A DNA stretch of 40,669 bases from a virus. Positions 10,119 through 20,484 of the stretch are shown here, piece after piece. Each line of letters starts with the position of its first letter. The first letter of the stretch is position 1. The notes beneath the pieces were generated by a model that had not been told where the DNA came from, made no database searches, and worked only from the letters and a program-made list of their open reading frames with translations. The position numbers and the translations under genes are program-made. The stretch is from positions 1 through 40,669 of the IMG/VR virus record IMGVR_UViG_3300011113_000426. One strand, given 5' to 3'.

Positions 10119-11957
10119 TCAGGAAAAGTTGATTGTTTTGTAATTGAGAACTCTAACATTTATATCTTTTCCGGGGAATCTAACTTGATAAATTTGTGTT
10201 GGTTCTGCAAATATTGTGTCAGCAACTAATTCAATTTGTCTTGTTTGTGGATCAGAATATTTTTGTGACGTTTGAGATGATGAGTATTGACCACCAACAA
10301 GATTGAAAAATATCATATCTGAAATACTAATCACACCATTTAGTTGTTGTATTTGTCTTCTAATTTCAGAAACAAAAACATTTTCACCCATTTGTCTATT
10401 TGCTGGTGAGAAATAATTTGAAATGATGTCAATTATTTGAGTGATTAACGCTCCTTGATTTTGTGTTGCATCCAAGACAACATCTACAGTTATTGCCAAA
10501 TCTATAACATTTGCCGTTTCAACCGATATATAATCGTTAATCATTCTATAATTTGATAGGTAGTTTGCAATATTTGTTTTAAGTGTGTTTGATGAAATTT
10601 CAGTTAATTTTCCGTCGTCATCATAAGATAATAACTTAATTTTAATTTTATTATTTTCTTCAGTAATACTAACTTTTCCAGGAGCACCAAATTGGGATGG
10701 CATTGTTCTAATAATTGATTCGTAATCATTTACTGTTACTGCCCTATTTTGAGCGGAAAAATTAAAAGAAACCATTTGTCTAACTTCTTCGGTTGTGGGT
10801 GGATTTGCTCCTCCAATTGCCGCTGTCAAATTATTACATCTCAAGGAGTTTATTACAGTTCTGTTAACACTTTCCGATGGTCCGGTAACCGCAAAAGATA
10901 CTACACCAATTTGATTTATAACACCAATACCTAAATTAGTTGATTGTCCTCCACCAACTCTATATTGAACAAACATAGTTGAATTAGGTTTAAGAGCACT
11001 TCCAAGAGTTAAATTGTTCGAATATTTAGATAAATTAAATCCAAATCCATTCCTTGTAAACTCTCTCAATTGTTCTTCTGCTGATATATTTCCACCACCA
11101 AATGTCATTTTGAAAAAACCTTCTGGAGTGAATTCAGTAATAAATTTGTTACTTGTTACTATATATTTACCCACTTTAATTCCTGGATTATCTGAAACTT
11201 TAGTTGGGTCTTCTACAAAAACTCTATCTTCCATAAGAGCTTTTACTTCATACCATCTGTTTTCTAAACCTAAAAATTCTTGTGGTTGTGGGACTGTAGT
11301 ATATTGTGTACCTTCTTTAATTAAAACACTTGTAACTCCAAGAACATTTTTTTCCGGTAAAAACATTTCAAAAAATGGTCTTACATCATTTGGTGTGATA
11401 ACTCTTTTAAATACTTTTGTTGTACCGTTTACAACAACCTCTCTTTTAGTAATTGTATAATTTATAAGTTTACCTGAAGCATCAAAGTTTGGAATCTTTA
11501 ATCTATTTGGAAAACCTTCTGAATTTACTGCAGATGAAAAATCTATATCATATACAGATTCAAATGGTTGTCCCCCACCATTAACTTGAGCTCCTCTTCT
11601 TAATATCCCACAATATCTTAAATCTTCTTTATCACCAAAAGCGGGAACTGTAATTGAAAAATCGACTAAAGCGACCGACGGTCTTTGTCCAGGTATTTTT
11701 AATCCGTATGTTCTAGCAATGTTATAAATTGAAGATCTTTGTTGTGCAAACTGTAGTACGGTTTCTTGTAAACTTCTGTCAATATGAAAATGTAAATTAT
11801 CTGTAACCGCAGCATTCAAATCCATTAATACAGAAAAAATTCCAGCATCATTAAAATTTTGAACAAGATCTGGATAATACTGTCTTGTAAAATTTATAAG
11901 TTCAGTTCTTATCCCTTGGAAATCCCTTGTCGTATATGATATTTTTTTATCTGCCAT
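10119..11957 (-). CDS. gp6: Baseplate wedge protein gp6 (baseplate J-like)
   Basis: 612 residues, close to T4 gp6 (660). The N-terminus MADKKISYTTRDFQGIRTEL, followed by the FNDAGIFSVLMDLNAAVTDNLHFHIDRSLQE region, is the conserved start of gp6/baseplate-J proteins. The segment around residues 400-450 (FNFSAQNRAVTVNDYESIIRTMPSQFG) matches the baseplate-J core, and a QTRQIELVADTIF segment lies near the C-terminus. In T4, gp6 dimers form the inner ring that joins wedges around the hub and changes conformation at contraction. It follows gp25 after 6 bases, the same pair order as in T4. The AT-rich leader has no Shine-Dalgarno sequence. Confidence 0.93.
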   Translation of the reverse strand: MADKKISYTTRDFQGIRTELINFTRQYYPDLVQNFNDAGIFSVLMDLNAAVTDNLHFHIDRSLQETVLQFAQQRSSIYNIARTYGLKIPGQRPSVALVDFSITVPAFGDKEDLRYCGILRRGAQVNGGGQPFESVYDIDFSSAVNSEGFPNRLKIPNFDASGKLINYTITKREVVVNGTTKVFKRVITPNDVRPFFEMFLPEKNVLGVTSVLIKEGTQYTTVPQPQEFLGLENRWYEVKALMEDRVFVEDPTKVSDNPGIKVGKYIVTSNKFITEFTPEGFFKMTFGGGNISAEEQLREFTRNGFGFNLSKYSNNLTLGSALKPNSTMFVQYRVGGGQSTNLGIGVINQIGVVSFAVTGPSESVNRTVINSLRCNNLTAAIGGANPPTTEEVRQMVSFNFSAQNRAVTVNDYESIIRTMPSQFGAPGKVSITEENNKIKIKLLSYDDDGKLTEISSNTLKTNIANYLSNYRMINDYISVETANVIDLAITVDVVLDATQNQGALITQIIDIISNYFSPANRQMGENVFVSEIRRQIQQLNGVISISDMIFFNLVGGQYSSSQTSQKYSDPQTRQIELVADTIFAEPTQIYQVRFPGKDINVRVLNYKTINFS

Positions 11958-11963
11958 TTTACA

Positions 11964-12425
11964 TTAAATATTTATTATAACAAAATCGCTTGATTCCAAT
12001 GCGGTGTTTGTAATTTTATAGTCGATCCTTACTTTTGCCGTATATTCTTTGGCCGCTAAACCAGGTACTTTATATTCTCTAGTTCCATTTTGAGTTATAT
12101 AAGTTGCTCCTGGATCTTCATAACTATCAGTTGCTGGTTTTATTTCTATGTTAGAAATTAATATACCCGGAATATATCTTGCAACCGAATCTCTAATTTC
12201 ACTTTCTATATCGGAAAAAGTTGGTCCATCAAGTGGTTCAAAAATATATTCATATAATCTAGTTCCAAAATCTGGTAAAAAATACCGTGTACCCTTTTTG
12301 GTTAATAATAAATGAATCAAATTACTTCTTATTTCAGAATTTGAGCTTGGTGTTGCCAACAAATATCTACCATCTTGTGAATCGTAAAATGGAAAGTTAA
12401 TACCATATGTTATTCCGTTTGCCAT
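11964..12425 (-). CDS. gp25: Baseplate wedge protein gp25 (GPW/gp25 family)
   Basis: 153 residues, compared with 132 for T4 gp25. The diagnostic core is present: SEIRSNLIHLLLTKKGTRYFLPDFGTRLYEYIFEPLD, then an IESEIRDSVARYIPGI helix and the strand AKVRIDYKITNT near the C-terminus. gp25 is the conserved wedge component that helps start sheath polymerisation and binds gp6 and gp53 in contractile tails. It is the first gene of the outer baseplate unit, lying just after a terminator for the replication block, so it probably has its own promoter. A TATTTATC element lies only 4 bases before the ATG, leaving little room for a leader if that element is a -10 box. Confidence 0.95.
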   Translation of the reverse strand: MANGITYGINFPFYDSQDGRYLLATPSSNSEIRSNLIHLLLTKKGTRYFLPDFGTRLYEYIFEPLDGPTFSDIESEIRDSVARYIPGILISNIEIKPATDSYEDPGATYITQNGTREYKVPGLAAKEYTAKVRIDYKITNTALESSDFVIINI

Positions 12426-12429
12426 ATTT

Positions 12430-12437
12430 GATAAATA
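12430..12437 (-). promoter_or_regulatory. Recurrent TATTTATC element, adjacent to gp25 start
   Basis: Coding-strand TATTTATC four bases before the gp25 ATG, in the gap between a terminator and gp25. If it is a -10 box the transcript would be leaderless or start inside the gene; otherwise it has another role. Confidence 0.35.
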
Positions 12438-12463
12438 TATTATTTCGGATTTTTATATAAATA

Positions 12464-14561
<2,098 letters not shown>

Positions 14562-14602
14562 ATTTTTAAAATTTAATTATTGTTATTTAAATATTCAACT
14601 TT

Positions 14603-15982
14603 TTAGGATTGTTTTTCCCTTTCTTTTCTTTTTTCAAGTAGTTCTTTTACTCGTTGTCTTTGTCTTTCTTCTTTTTGATCTTCAAGACCTAGGAATGTTG
14701 TTGTTGATTCTGTATCAATGTCAATCATTGAGTTATCAAATTTACAGTTTTCAAACACTATTCCGTCATCACCAATTCTAGACTTTGTAATCGCTATTGT
14801 TGCTAACTTGAGTTCTTTTTGTTGTAGTGTTTTTGCTATTGATATAATTACGTGTCCAACTTGGGCCTTTTTGATTGACCCACCCATTTGATCGGTTGTT
14901 ACAACTTCAGATGAAATTGATGACCTATTACCTTGAGTTGCGGTCCAACCTACAATATTTAATTCGTGACACATTGCCTCAAATCCTCTCATAACACTAC
15001 CTTCACTTTTCCATTCGTCCCCAAGATTTTTGTCTGGAACAATACAATCAATATAGTCTAATACCACCATGTCAATTTTAATTCCATCGGCAATCATTTT
15101 TCTGATTTCGTTTTTAATTTGTAACATGGTTTTGGTGTCGGAAGGTAATTTTTTCAAAATCAACTCGTTTGGCATTGTTGTTTTGATTTCTTGTACTTTT
15201 TGCATTACTTCCTCTTTTTTTTCTGACAATTCGTCAGGGTGTATTTTAGTCCATAATGTAAAATGTTTACGTTGAATTACCTTCGGGTTGTCTTCAAAGA
15301 ATACTTGAAGAACGTTAAACCCAAGGTTAAAAGCGTGATTTGATATCTTGGTGAGTACCGTAGATTTACCAACACCTGTTGGTGCTAATATAACACCAAT
15401 TTCACCCTTCGCCAAACCACCTTTGAGTAGTCTGTCAATTCCTGGTATTCCCATTGGGATTGGGTGTCTGTAGTCTTCTTCAAGTACTTGATCTAAATTT
15501 GAAAATACGTCCATCATTGAGGTGTCTTTGTTACCTACAAGTAGTGCGTCTCTTACCAATTCTTCAAGTGTGTCATAACTTTCAAATTCACCACCATCTA
15601 TGATCTTTTGTGCCTTTACCATTACCTTCTGTAGTTCTTGTTGTTTACAGAATTTTAACGCCTTTTCTTGTACAAAATCCGCTCCGTCGATAGGTGCATC
15701 CTTGATTTTCTTAATTGTATCAAGGACTACCTTAACTGCAAACTCCTGTTGTAACTCGGATTTTGCAACTTGTTCAAGTGTTTCAAAAGATGGTGTGTGA
15801 TCGTACTTTACATAGTACTCTTTAATCATCTGGATGATTATTCTGAAGTATTTGTTTTCAAAATAATTACTCTCGATAACGTCAAGAATTGAGTGTGAAA
15901 ACTCTTTGTCTAAAATAATTTGATTGAGTAATTGTACTTGGAAATTGTTTCCTAAATAGTCAAAATTTTTGTTCGTCGCCAT
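14603..15982 (-). CDS. gp41: Replicative DNA helicase (DnaB-like, T4 gp41 type)
   Basis: 459 residues (T4 gp41 is 475). The N-terminal helical part (about 1-150) resembles the DnaB N-domain. The C-terminal RecA-type motor has Walker A APTGVGKST at 200-208, the acidic FFEDN segment near 228-232, and Walker B MVVLD at 305-309. The sensor-like GWTATQGNRSS stretch and the QMGGSIKKAQVGHVI region are typical of DnaB family helicases. The C-terminus is a charged helix (KEERQRQRVKELLEKRKERE). As a hexamer it unwinds DNA 5' to 3' on the lagging strand and recruits primase. No primase gene is visible in this window. A TATTTATC element precedes it by 22 bases. Confidence 0.95.
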   Translation of the reverse strand: MATNKNFDYLGNNFQVQLLNQIILDKEFSHSILDVIESNYFENKYFRIIIQMIKEYYVKYDHTPSFETLEQVAKSELQQEFAVKVVLDTIKKIKDAPIDGADFVQEKALKFCKQQELQKVMVKAQKIIDGGEFESYDTLEELVRDALLVGNKDTSMMDVFSNLDQVLEEDYRHPIPMGIPGIDRLLKGGLAKGEIGVILAPTGVGKSTVLTKISNHAFNLGFNVLQVFFEDNPKVIQRKHFTLWTKIHPDELSEKKEEVMQKVQEIKTTMPNELILKKLPSDTKTMLQIKNEIRKMIADGIKIDMVVLDYIDCIVPDKNLGDEWKSEGSVMRGFEAMCHELNIVGWTATQGNRSSISSEVVTTDQMGGSIKKAQVGHVIISIAKTLQQKELKLATIAITKSRIGDDGIVFENCKFDNSMIDIDTESTTTFLGLEDQKEERQRQRVKELLEKRKEREKQS

Positions 15983-16004
15983 AGTTTTTTTATCGTTTAG
16001 TATT

Positions 16005-16012
16005 GATAAATA
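16005..16012 (-). promoter_or_regulatory. Recurrent TATTTATC element
   Basis: Coding-strand TATTTATC, 22 bases before the helicase ATG, in the 39-base gap after the 147-residue gene. Member of the repeated octamer set; promoter role inferred. Confidence 0.35.
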
Positions 16013-16021
16013 GTACTAACT

Positions 16022-16465
16022 TTAGATAAAATTTGGTTTAAAATAATTAAATTTTTTCCCTGAAAAAATGTCAGTCAACTCACCTAATACCTTTTTCAGT
16101 CGTGGGCGTAGGTCTACGGTATATCTGACCTTTGGCGGGTATAGTTTGGCGTCGAACATTCTCTGACATATTGTCATATCTGCAGTCTTAATAAACAGCA
16201 TAAAATTTTCTTGACCCTCCGTATTTGATGTGTTTAACACTTCCGGATTCTCACTAATTTCATACTGATTGTCAATCATGTAAACCACAGTTCTCATTTT
16301 AAGATCATACTGTAATTCATTACAAAATTGTCGAACGTAATTATAAAGTTCTTCAGATTGAATAGAATTTTTATTAAATCCCTTCACATTGAAATACCGT
16401 TGTACCACGATGTTTTCATTACACATTAACAAAAACTCCACTTTTGTTGTTTCTTGTTCTCTCAT
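16022..16465 (-). CDS. Hypothetical protein between FEN nuclease and helicase
   Basis: 147 residues, not recognised. It looks like a compact mixed alpha/beta soluble protein: strands VEFLLMCNENIVVQRYFNV and RTVVYMIDNQYEI, a helix EELYNYVRQFCNELQYDL, and a conserved-looking C-terminal VRYTVDLRPRLKKVLGELTD segment with basic residues. No membrane segment, zinc site or nucleotide-binding motif is seen. It starts 3 bases after the FEN stop, so it is co-transcribed with uvsX, FEN and the helicase and is probably a replication or recombination accessory factor (inference from position). A helicase loader or mediator-like role is one option, but nothing in the sequence proves it. Confidence 0.75.
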   Translation of the reverse strand: MREQETTKVEFLLMCNENIVVQRYFNVKGFNKNSIQSEELYNYVRQFCNELQYDLKMRTVVYMIDNQYEISENPEVLNTSNTEGQENFMLFIKTADMTICQRMFDAKLYPPKVRYTVDLRPRLKKVLGELTDIFSGKKFNYFKPNFI

Positions 16466-16468
16466 AAT

Positions 16469-17485
16469 TTACTTTTTTCTTTGTTTGTTTCTAAAATTTG
16501 TTTTTTCTTTTCTTGAAAGTTTTAAAAAGGGCTTCAAGAAATTAACCCATGCATCATCTCCTTTTGGTAGATATTTAAAAAATCCGTCCTCCATCATCAT
16601 TCGAATTAAGTTTCTATGTCCTCTTCCATCGGGATCCATCGATTCAGAGTAGTATTGTTGAACTAATTCTTTTTCCTCGTCATTTAAAAGTGGGTTATCC
16701 AAGTCTACAAGTTTTTGGTTAATTACAAAAAATTCATCACCAAAAATACCTTCTTTTGTTTTTCCACTTAAAAGGTTTTGAATTGCCGTATTTCCTTTTT
16801 CTTCTTTAAGAAGATTTTCACCTTTTTGTAAAATATAGGTGATATCTAACTTTCGTTCAAGCAATTCAGGAAATAATTTGATTAATGTTTTTTCACCAAG
16901 ATAGAATATTCCATCAATGTTATCGGAACTATCACCGGTAAGAATTTTGATTGTTTTAACATTATAATGCGGAACTTCGATATCATGTAGTTTTATCTTG
17001 TCTCCAAACTTATAATATTGTTTTGCGGATGGTGAATAAATGGATACTTTCTCCCCAATTAGTTGAGTTAAATCTCTATCACTTGAGAATATTGTTTTTT
17101 CTTCATCTAAAGACACTTTACAGTAATGAGCAATCAAGTCATCAGCTTCTGCGTGTTCTGTCTCCAGTTGTCTTACAAACATCTCCTCAAGGTATTGTTT
17201 CACCCTTTGTTTCTGATCCAAAAAAGATTCCTCTTTTGATTCTGTTTGTGAAGATTTACGATTTAACTTATATTTTGGATAAATTAATCTTCTTTGCGAA
17301 GATGATGTTTTTGAATCCCAACAGACTAAAACTTTTTGGTAATTTTGTTCTTCCAAAAATTTACGTAAAGTATTCAAAAAGTGCCAAACACCTCCTACAT
17401 GTCTACCGTTATGATAAAATTCCCGTACACCATGGAATCCTATCTTCAATAAATTGTTACCGTCAACAAGTAATGTCTTTGACAC
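16469..17485 (-). CDS. rnh: 5'-3' exonuclease / FEN-type RNase H (T4 Rnh-like)
   Basis: 338 residues (T4 RNase H is 305). It removes RNA primers and 5' flaps during lagging-strand synthesis. The PIN/FEN metal ligands are visible in order: D8 in LLVDGNN, D57 in VCWDSK, E113-A-D-D116 in HAEADDLIA, D136 and D138 in SSDRDLTQL, and D185 and D188 in TGDSSDNIDG. This is followed by a helix-hairpin-helix-like GIFYLGEKTLIKLFPEL. The C-terminus is strongly basic (KLSRKEKTNFRNKQRKK), suited to DNA binding. It lies 20 bases after uvsX and 3 bases before the 147-residue gene. Confidence 0.95.
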   Translation of the reverse strand: MSKTLLVDGNNLLKIGFHGVREFYHNGRHVGGVWHFLNTLRKFLEEQNYQKVLVCWDSKTSSSQRRLIYPKYKLNRKSSQTESKEESFLDQKQRVKQYLEEMFVRQLETEHAEADDLIAHYCKVSLDEEKTIFSSDRDLTQLIGEKVSIYSPSAKQYYKFGDKIKLHDIEVPHYNVKTIKILTGDSSDNIDGIFYLGEKTLIKLFPELLERKLDITYILQKGENLLKEEKGNTAIQNLLSGKTKEGIFGDEFFVINQKLVDLDNPLLNDEEKELVQQYYSESMDPDGRGHRNLIRMMMEDGFFKYLPKGDDAWVNFLKPFLKLSRKEKTNFRNKQRKK

Positions 17486-17505
17486 TGTTTGATTATAAAA
17501 TGTTA

Positions 17506-18513
17506 CTACTCTACTTCTTCTTTTTCTGCTTTCAAATCGAAGTCACCATCAACTCCGATTATATCTTTCCAATAGTCAGCATATTCTTTTTTATACTTTT
17601 CTATTGATGCCTTTTCCTCTGATGGATCTTTGCCTGGTAAAAATCCGTGTGGAGTTACAATAATCTTTCCGTCTTCAAAACCAAGACCATTGATGTGGTT
17701 TTTCATAACCGACACTTTTGTTCTTGAAGCGAACTTAACTGTTCTCTTATCTTTTGTTGCCGTGATCTTTGTTGTTCCAGCACCTTTTTGATTACCAAAC
17801 AAAAATACCAACGAAGAGTTTAACCAAATTGCTTCACCACCTTTTGCTTTAATCTTTGGTTGTCCAAATGGATTATCCGGTAATTCAACCCAAGGTTGGT
17901 TAACAATGATTAAGGTATTTTCATATTTAGAATCTGCTTTACGAGATCCTGAAATACGTTGGTTGATACCCATACCAATTTTGTCGGCTAGAACACTTGC
18001 GTTGTGTTGTTTACCTCCTTTACCCTCGTAAGTCATTTTACAAGGAACAGAACCCACTGAATCCCACATAATACAAAGAGAATAATCTAATTCACCTTTT
18101 TCTTGTGCGTCCAATAGTTCATTAATGTAATCAGTGATTTGTTCAATGTATTCAAAGTTATTGTTAAAAAGGAAAAAACCATCCCAAGTTAACTCACCTG
18201 TTTCAGTGTCAACCACTTCTTCACATTCAAACCCCATAAGTTTTGAGTGTTCAAAAGACCATTTTTGTTCTGTAATAATAAAAACAGGAAGAATACCTTT
18301 CTTTTGAGCGTCTACCGCAGTTTTAATAAGTGCTGTAGTTTTACCAGTATCGGTGTGACCTAATAACATGTTTAGGTGTCCTATCGCAGGACCTGGTAAA
18401 CCAACCGCATCTAAAAAGTCTGGACCAAGATCAAAAAATCTTTGTGGTTTGTATTTTGCGTCCGATGAAAACTTTTTCTTAATCGAACTAAAATCTGTTT
18501 TTTTGATTGCCAT
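17506..18513 (-). CDS. uvsX: UvsX-like recombinase (RecA family)
   Basis: 335 residues (T4 UvsX 391). Forms filaments on single-stranded DNA and catalyses strand exchange for repair and recombination-dependent replication. It has Walker A GHTDTGKT at 52-59, a catalytic-region glutamate in the FIITEQKW strand near 82, Walker B SLCIMWDSVGS near 145-155, and an IIVNQPW strand followed by a KAKGGEAIWLNSS segment typical of the RecA/UvsX L2 region. The C-terminus is acidic (DLKAEKEEVE), as in RecA. Its start overlaps the stop of the small upstream gene by one base, so translation is coupled. No Shine-Dalgarno sequence. Confidence 0.95.
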   Translation of the reverse strand: MAIKKTDFSSIKKKFSSDAKYKPQRFFDLGPDFLDAVGLPGPAIGHLNMLLGHTDTGKTTALIKTAVDAQKKGILPVFIITEQKWSFEHSKLMGFECEEVVDTETGELTWDGFFLFNNNFEYIEQITDYINELLDAQEKGELDYSLCIMWDSVGSVPCKMTYEGKGGKQHNASVLADKIGMGINQRISGSRKADSKYENTLIIVNQPWVELPDNPFGQPKIKAKGGEAIWLNSSLVFLFGNQKGAGTTKITATKDKRTVKFASRTKVSVMKNHINGLGFEDGKIIVTPHGFLPGKDPSEEKASIEKYKKEYADYWKDIIGVDGDFDLKAEKEEVE

Positions 18514-18734
18514 TATATTTCGTAAATTTTAAAGTTATTAATTGTATCTAATTTGTCTTTTGCATTAGTTAGTTGTTCTACCAAATTATCCATTTCTTCA
18601 GTATGTTGTGGATGTTCTCCAATACCTACAGGATTAGTAAAATAAACGTACAACCTTGCTTCAGCATCTGCAATTTCTGACTCGTATTTTTTTACGAGGG
18701 CTTCTTTAAGTTTTTCGGCTAAAAATGTATTCAT
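18513..18734 (-). CDS. Small helical conserved hypothetical protein upstream of uvsX
   Basis: 73 residues, almost fully helical: MNTFLAEKLKEALVKKYE, then a central turn NPVGIGEHPQH, then EEMDNLVEQLTNAKDKLDTI. I recall a similar two-helix protein with a GIGEHP turn as a conserved hypothetical in other T4-like phages, but cannot verify this here. The stop shares a base with the uvsX ATG (TAATG). Two antiparallel helices could form a dimer or bind a partner. The gap before it holds AATAAATATT on the coding strand, a variant of the AT-rich elements seen elsewhere. Confidence 0.8.
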   Translation of the reverse strand: MNTFLAEKLKEALVKKYESEIADAEARLYVYFTNPVGIGEHPQHTEEMDNLVEQLTNAKDKLDTINNFKIYEI

Positions 18735-18770
18735 GTTGTTTTTACTAAAATATAAACAATATTTATTAAC

Positions 18771-19460
18771 TTATAAAGTGGTTTTTTCAATTATTTGTTT
18801 ATAATAATTGGTTTGAAAATTTGGTTGTAGAACAACGTTTCCGATATTGTGTCTTGTCATTGAATCCACTTTTTCATACATAAGTTGAGTGTTAATGTTT
18901 CCCATTCCAGATACATGATATGTTGACATTCCCCACCTATAAATCATTGTAGGTTTGCCATCACTTTCATATATTCTAGCGTTTGTTTTATATGTAATAT
19001 CAAAATCCTCACCAAAAGAACTATCTGGAAAACTTATTCTATTGACATACTGTTTTGTATAAACATTTCCGTTGTTAACGTTTCCGTCTATTTTTTCAAA
19101 TTTATTATGTAAAAAGAAGTAATGTTTTTTTGGTCTATAAATTTCATAACCCGGATTTTCCAAAATAAATTGTTCTGACATTTTTAATGCATCAGGTGCC
19201 AGTAAATCATCATCATCTAATCGATAAATAAAATCATATTTACACTGTTGGAAACCAAATTCAAGTTTTTTTGAGATATTCGGAAATCTTTCCTTTATGT
19301 TGAATATTCTAACTTGAGGGTGGTCAAAGGTATAGTGTGAGTTTGGGCTATCATTGATAATAACCATTTCACTATCTTCTTTAAATTGTAGAAGAAATGA
19401 ATGAATCGCTTCTTCTAAAATATGATGTCTTTGATATGTTAAAGTTAATACGGAAATCAT
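18771..19460 (-). CDS. Family 2 (GT-A) glycosyltransferase
   Basis: 229 residues. The N-terminus MISVLTLTYQRHHILEEAIHS is the standard GT2 nucleotide-sugar fold start. VIINDSPN at 33-40 holds the first conserved aspartate, and YRLDDDDLLAPD near 79-90 carries the DXD metal site (D82-D85). The C-terminal part contains SFGEDFDITYK, matching the catalytic ED region. It transfers a sugar from a nucleotide donor; the acceptor is unknown. It sits inside the replication block between gp32 and uvsX, where a DNA-base glucosylation role (as in T4) or virion/host-glycan modification are both possible. A terminator hairpin ends 9 bases before its ATG, so most readthrough from gp32 is probably blocked and its own transcription start is unclear. 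Confidence 0.88.
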   Translation of the reverse strand: MISVLTLTYQRHHILEEAIHSFLLQFKEDSEMVIINDSPNSHYTFDHPQVRIFNIKERFPNISKKLEFGFQQCKYDFIYRLDDDDLLAPDALKMSEQFILENPGYEIYRPKKHYFFLHNKFEKIDGNVNNGNVYTKQYVNRISFPDSSFGEDFDITYKTNARIYESDGKPTMIYRWGMSTYHVSGMGNINTQLMYEKVDSMTRHNIGNVVLQPNFQTNYYKQIIEKTTL

Positions 19461-19465
19461 GATAA

Positions 19466-19491
19466 TAAAAACCCCAGCCTAAACTGGGGTT
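19466..19491 (-). terminator. Rho-independent terminator after gp32
   Basis: 8-bp stem AACCCCAG / CTGGGGTT with a six-base loop at 19470-19491, followed on the coding strand by TTTTATTAT. It lies in the 50-base gap between the gp32 stop and the glycosyltransferase ATG. Because it is so near that ATG it could also act as an attenuator or mask the start. Confidence 0.85.
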
Positions 19492-19510
19492 ATGAATTGG
19501 TTATTAAGTA

Positions 19511-20377
19511 TTAGAATGGTAACTCCTCATCAACCTCGTCGTTTGCCTGTGGGTCAACAACTTTAGTTTCAGTTTTTGTTTTAGTTCCACCCATAGAAAT
19601 TTCAGCTTCAGATGAATCTCCGTAAACATATTTACCAGCGTCAGAGTCCCATCGTGGAGTTTCACCTCTTGCGATTGCTTCAAGGTACTCGGTTGGTTTT
19701 TTAGAATAAACATCTTCCCATGTTAATTCATCGTTCACCCACTCGTCCATTTGATCTTTGTCTGAAGACACCGGTGCTGGGTCATCATACATAACAGTTT
19801 GGATAACTGTATAGAATGCTCCTTTTGGAGTTTTTGCTTTGGTAAGTTCCAAAATCAAATCACGTCCTTTGTCAGCGTCAGCGATATCACCTTTTGCTTT
19901 ATAGATTGGAATGATTTTGTCAAAAATACCTTCTTGCTTGTAATTGTGTTTGAATCTCCAAAACTTAACACCATCTTGTTCATTGTCTCGGTCAACAACT
20001 TTGACAATATAGAACTTACGTGGTTTGTATTGTTTTGCTAATTCTTTGTCAGAATCTCGACCGGTCAACATCAATTCTTCGTAAACCTCACTTAAAGGTG
20101 AACGCTCATTGTCATTTTTTCCTGGATCATAGAACTTCTGCCATTTACCATCAACAAGAATTTCATGGAACCATACTTCTTTGAAAGGTGATGATCCATC
20201 AGTTGTTGGTAAAATTCGGATTTTTCGCTGTGCCTGTTTTTCGTTGTCTTTAAGGATTGCCGCGAAATATTTTTTCATTCTTTCTTCTTGAGACATTTTT
20301 GAAGTGGAAGAAGAACCACTTTGTTTTGAACTTTCGTACTGAGCCAAAACTGCATCTAAAACATTGTTTGTCGCCAT
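19511..20377 (-). CDS. gp32: Single-stranded DNA-binding protein (T4 gp32-like)
   Basis: 288 residues (T4 gp32 is 301). It coats single-stranded DNA during replication, recombination and repair and contacts partners by its acidic tail. Residues about 27-40 (MSQEERMKKYFAAIL) precede the OB-fold, which includes RKIRILPTTDGSSPFKEVWFHEI, the segment RKFYIVKVVDRDNEQDGVKF and the DKGRDLILELTK loop. The C-terminus is acidic and ends DEVDEELPF, typical of SSB tails. No cysteine occurs anywhere, so the zinc site of T4 gp32 (three Cys, one His) is lost; the corresponding stretch is WFHEILVDGKWQKFYDPG. It is flanked by terminators and has its own strong promoter, fitting a highly expressed monocistronic gene. 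Confidence 0.92.
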   Translation of the reverse strand: MATNNVLDAVLAQYESSKQSGSSSTSKMSQEERMKKYFAAILKDNEKQAQRKIRILPTTDGSSPFKEVWFHEILVDGKWQKFYDPGKNDNERSPLSEVYEELMLTGRDSDKELAKQYKPRKFYIVKVVDRDNEQDGVKFWRFKHNYKQEGIFDKIIPIYKAKGDIADADKGRDLILELTKAKTPKGAFYTVIQTVMYDDPAPVSSDKDQMDEWVNDELTWEDVYSKKPTEYLEAIARGETPRWDSDAGKYVYGDSSEAEISMGGTKTKTETKVVDPQANDEVDEELPF

Positions 20378-20408
20378 GTGTAATTAAAAATTAAAAGTTT
20401 ATGTGTTA

Positions 20409-20437
20409 AGTATAAGTGTATATTAAGTTATAGTCAA
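20409..20437 (-). promoter_or_regulatory. Sigma70-type promoter for gp32
   Basis: On the coding strand: -35 TTGACT (20437-20432), a 17-base spacer and -10 TATACT (20414-20409), each one mismatch from the bacterial consensus. Transcription would start near 20402, giving a leader of about 25 bases. It lies between a terminator and the gp32 ATG. It looks like a host-type promoter, probably active early. Confidence 0.7.
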
Positions 20438-20449
20438 ATAGTATTGTCA

Positions 20450-20482
20450 AAAAAATTTAAGGTCTCAAATTGAGACCTTAAA
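20450..20482 (-). terminator. Rho-independent terminator before gp32
   Basis: Near-perfect stem TAAGGTCTCA / TGAGACCTTA (20458-20467 and 20471-20480, extendable by two A-T pairs), three-base loop, then AAATTTTTTTG on the coding strand. It follows the Pro-rich gene by 2 bases and isolates gp32. Confidence 0.88.
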
Positions 20483-20484
20483 CA

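Noticed and set aside
14562-14602. Possible cobalamin riboswitch before the B12-dependent reductase
   Set aside because: The gap is only 41 bases of AT-rich sequence with no B12-box-like sequence.
17023-17607. Plus-strand 194-codon frame
   Set aside because: Runs antisense across the FEN/uvsX gene junction, both of which are well supported; low-complexity hydrophobic translation.
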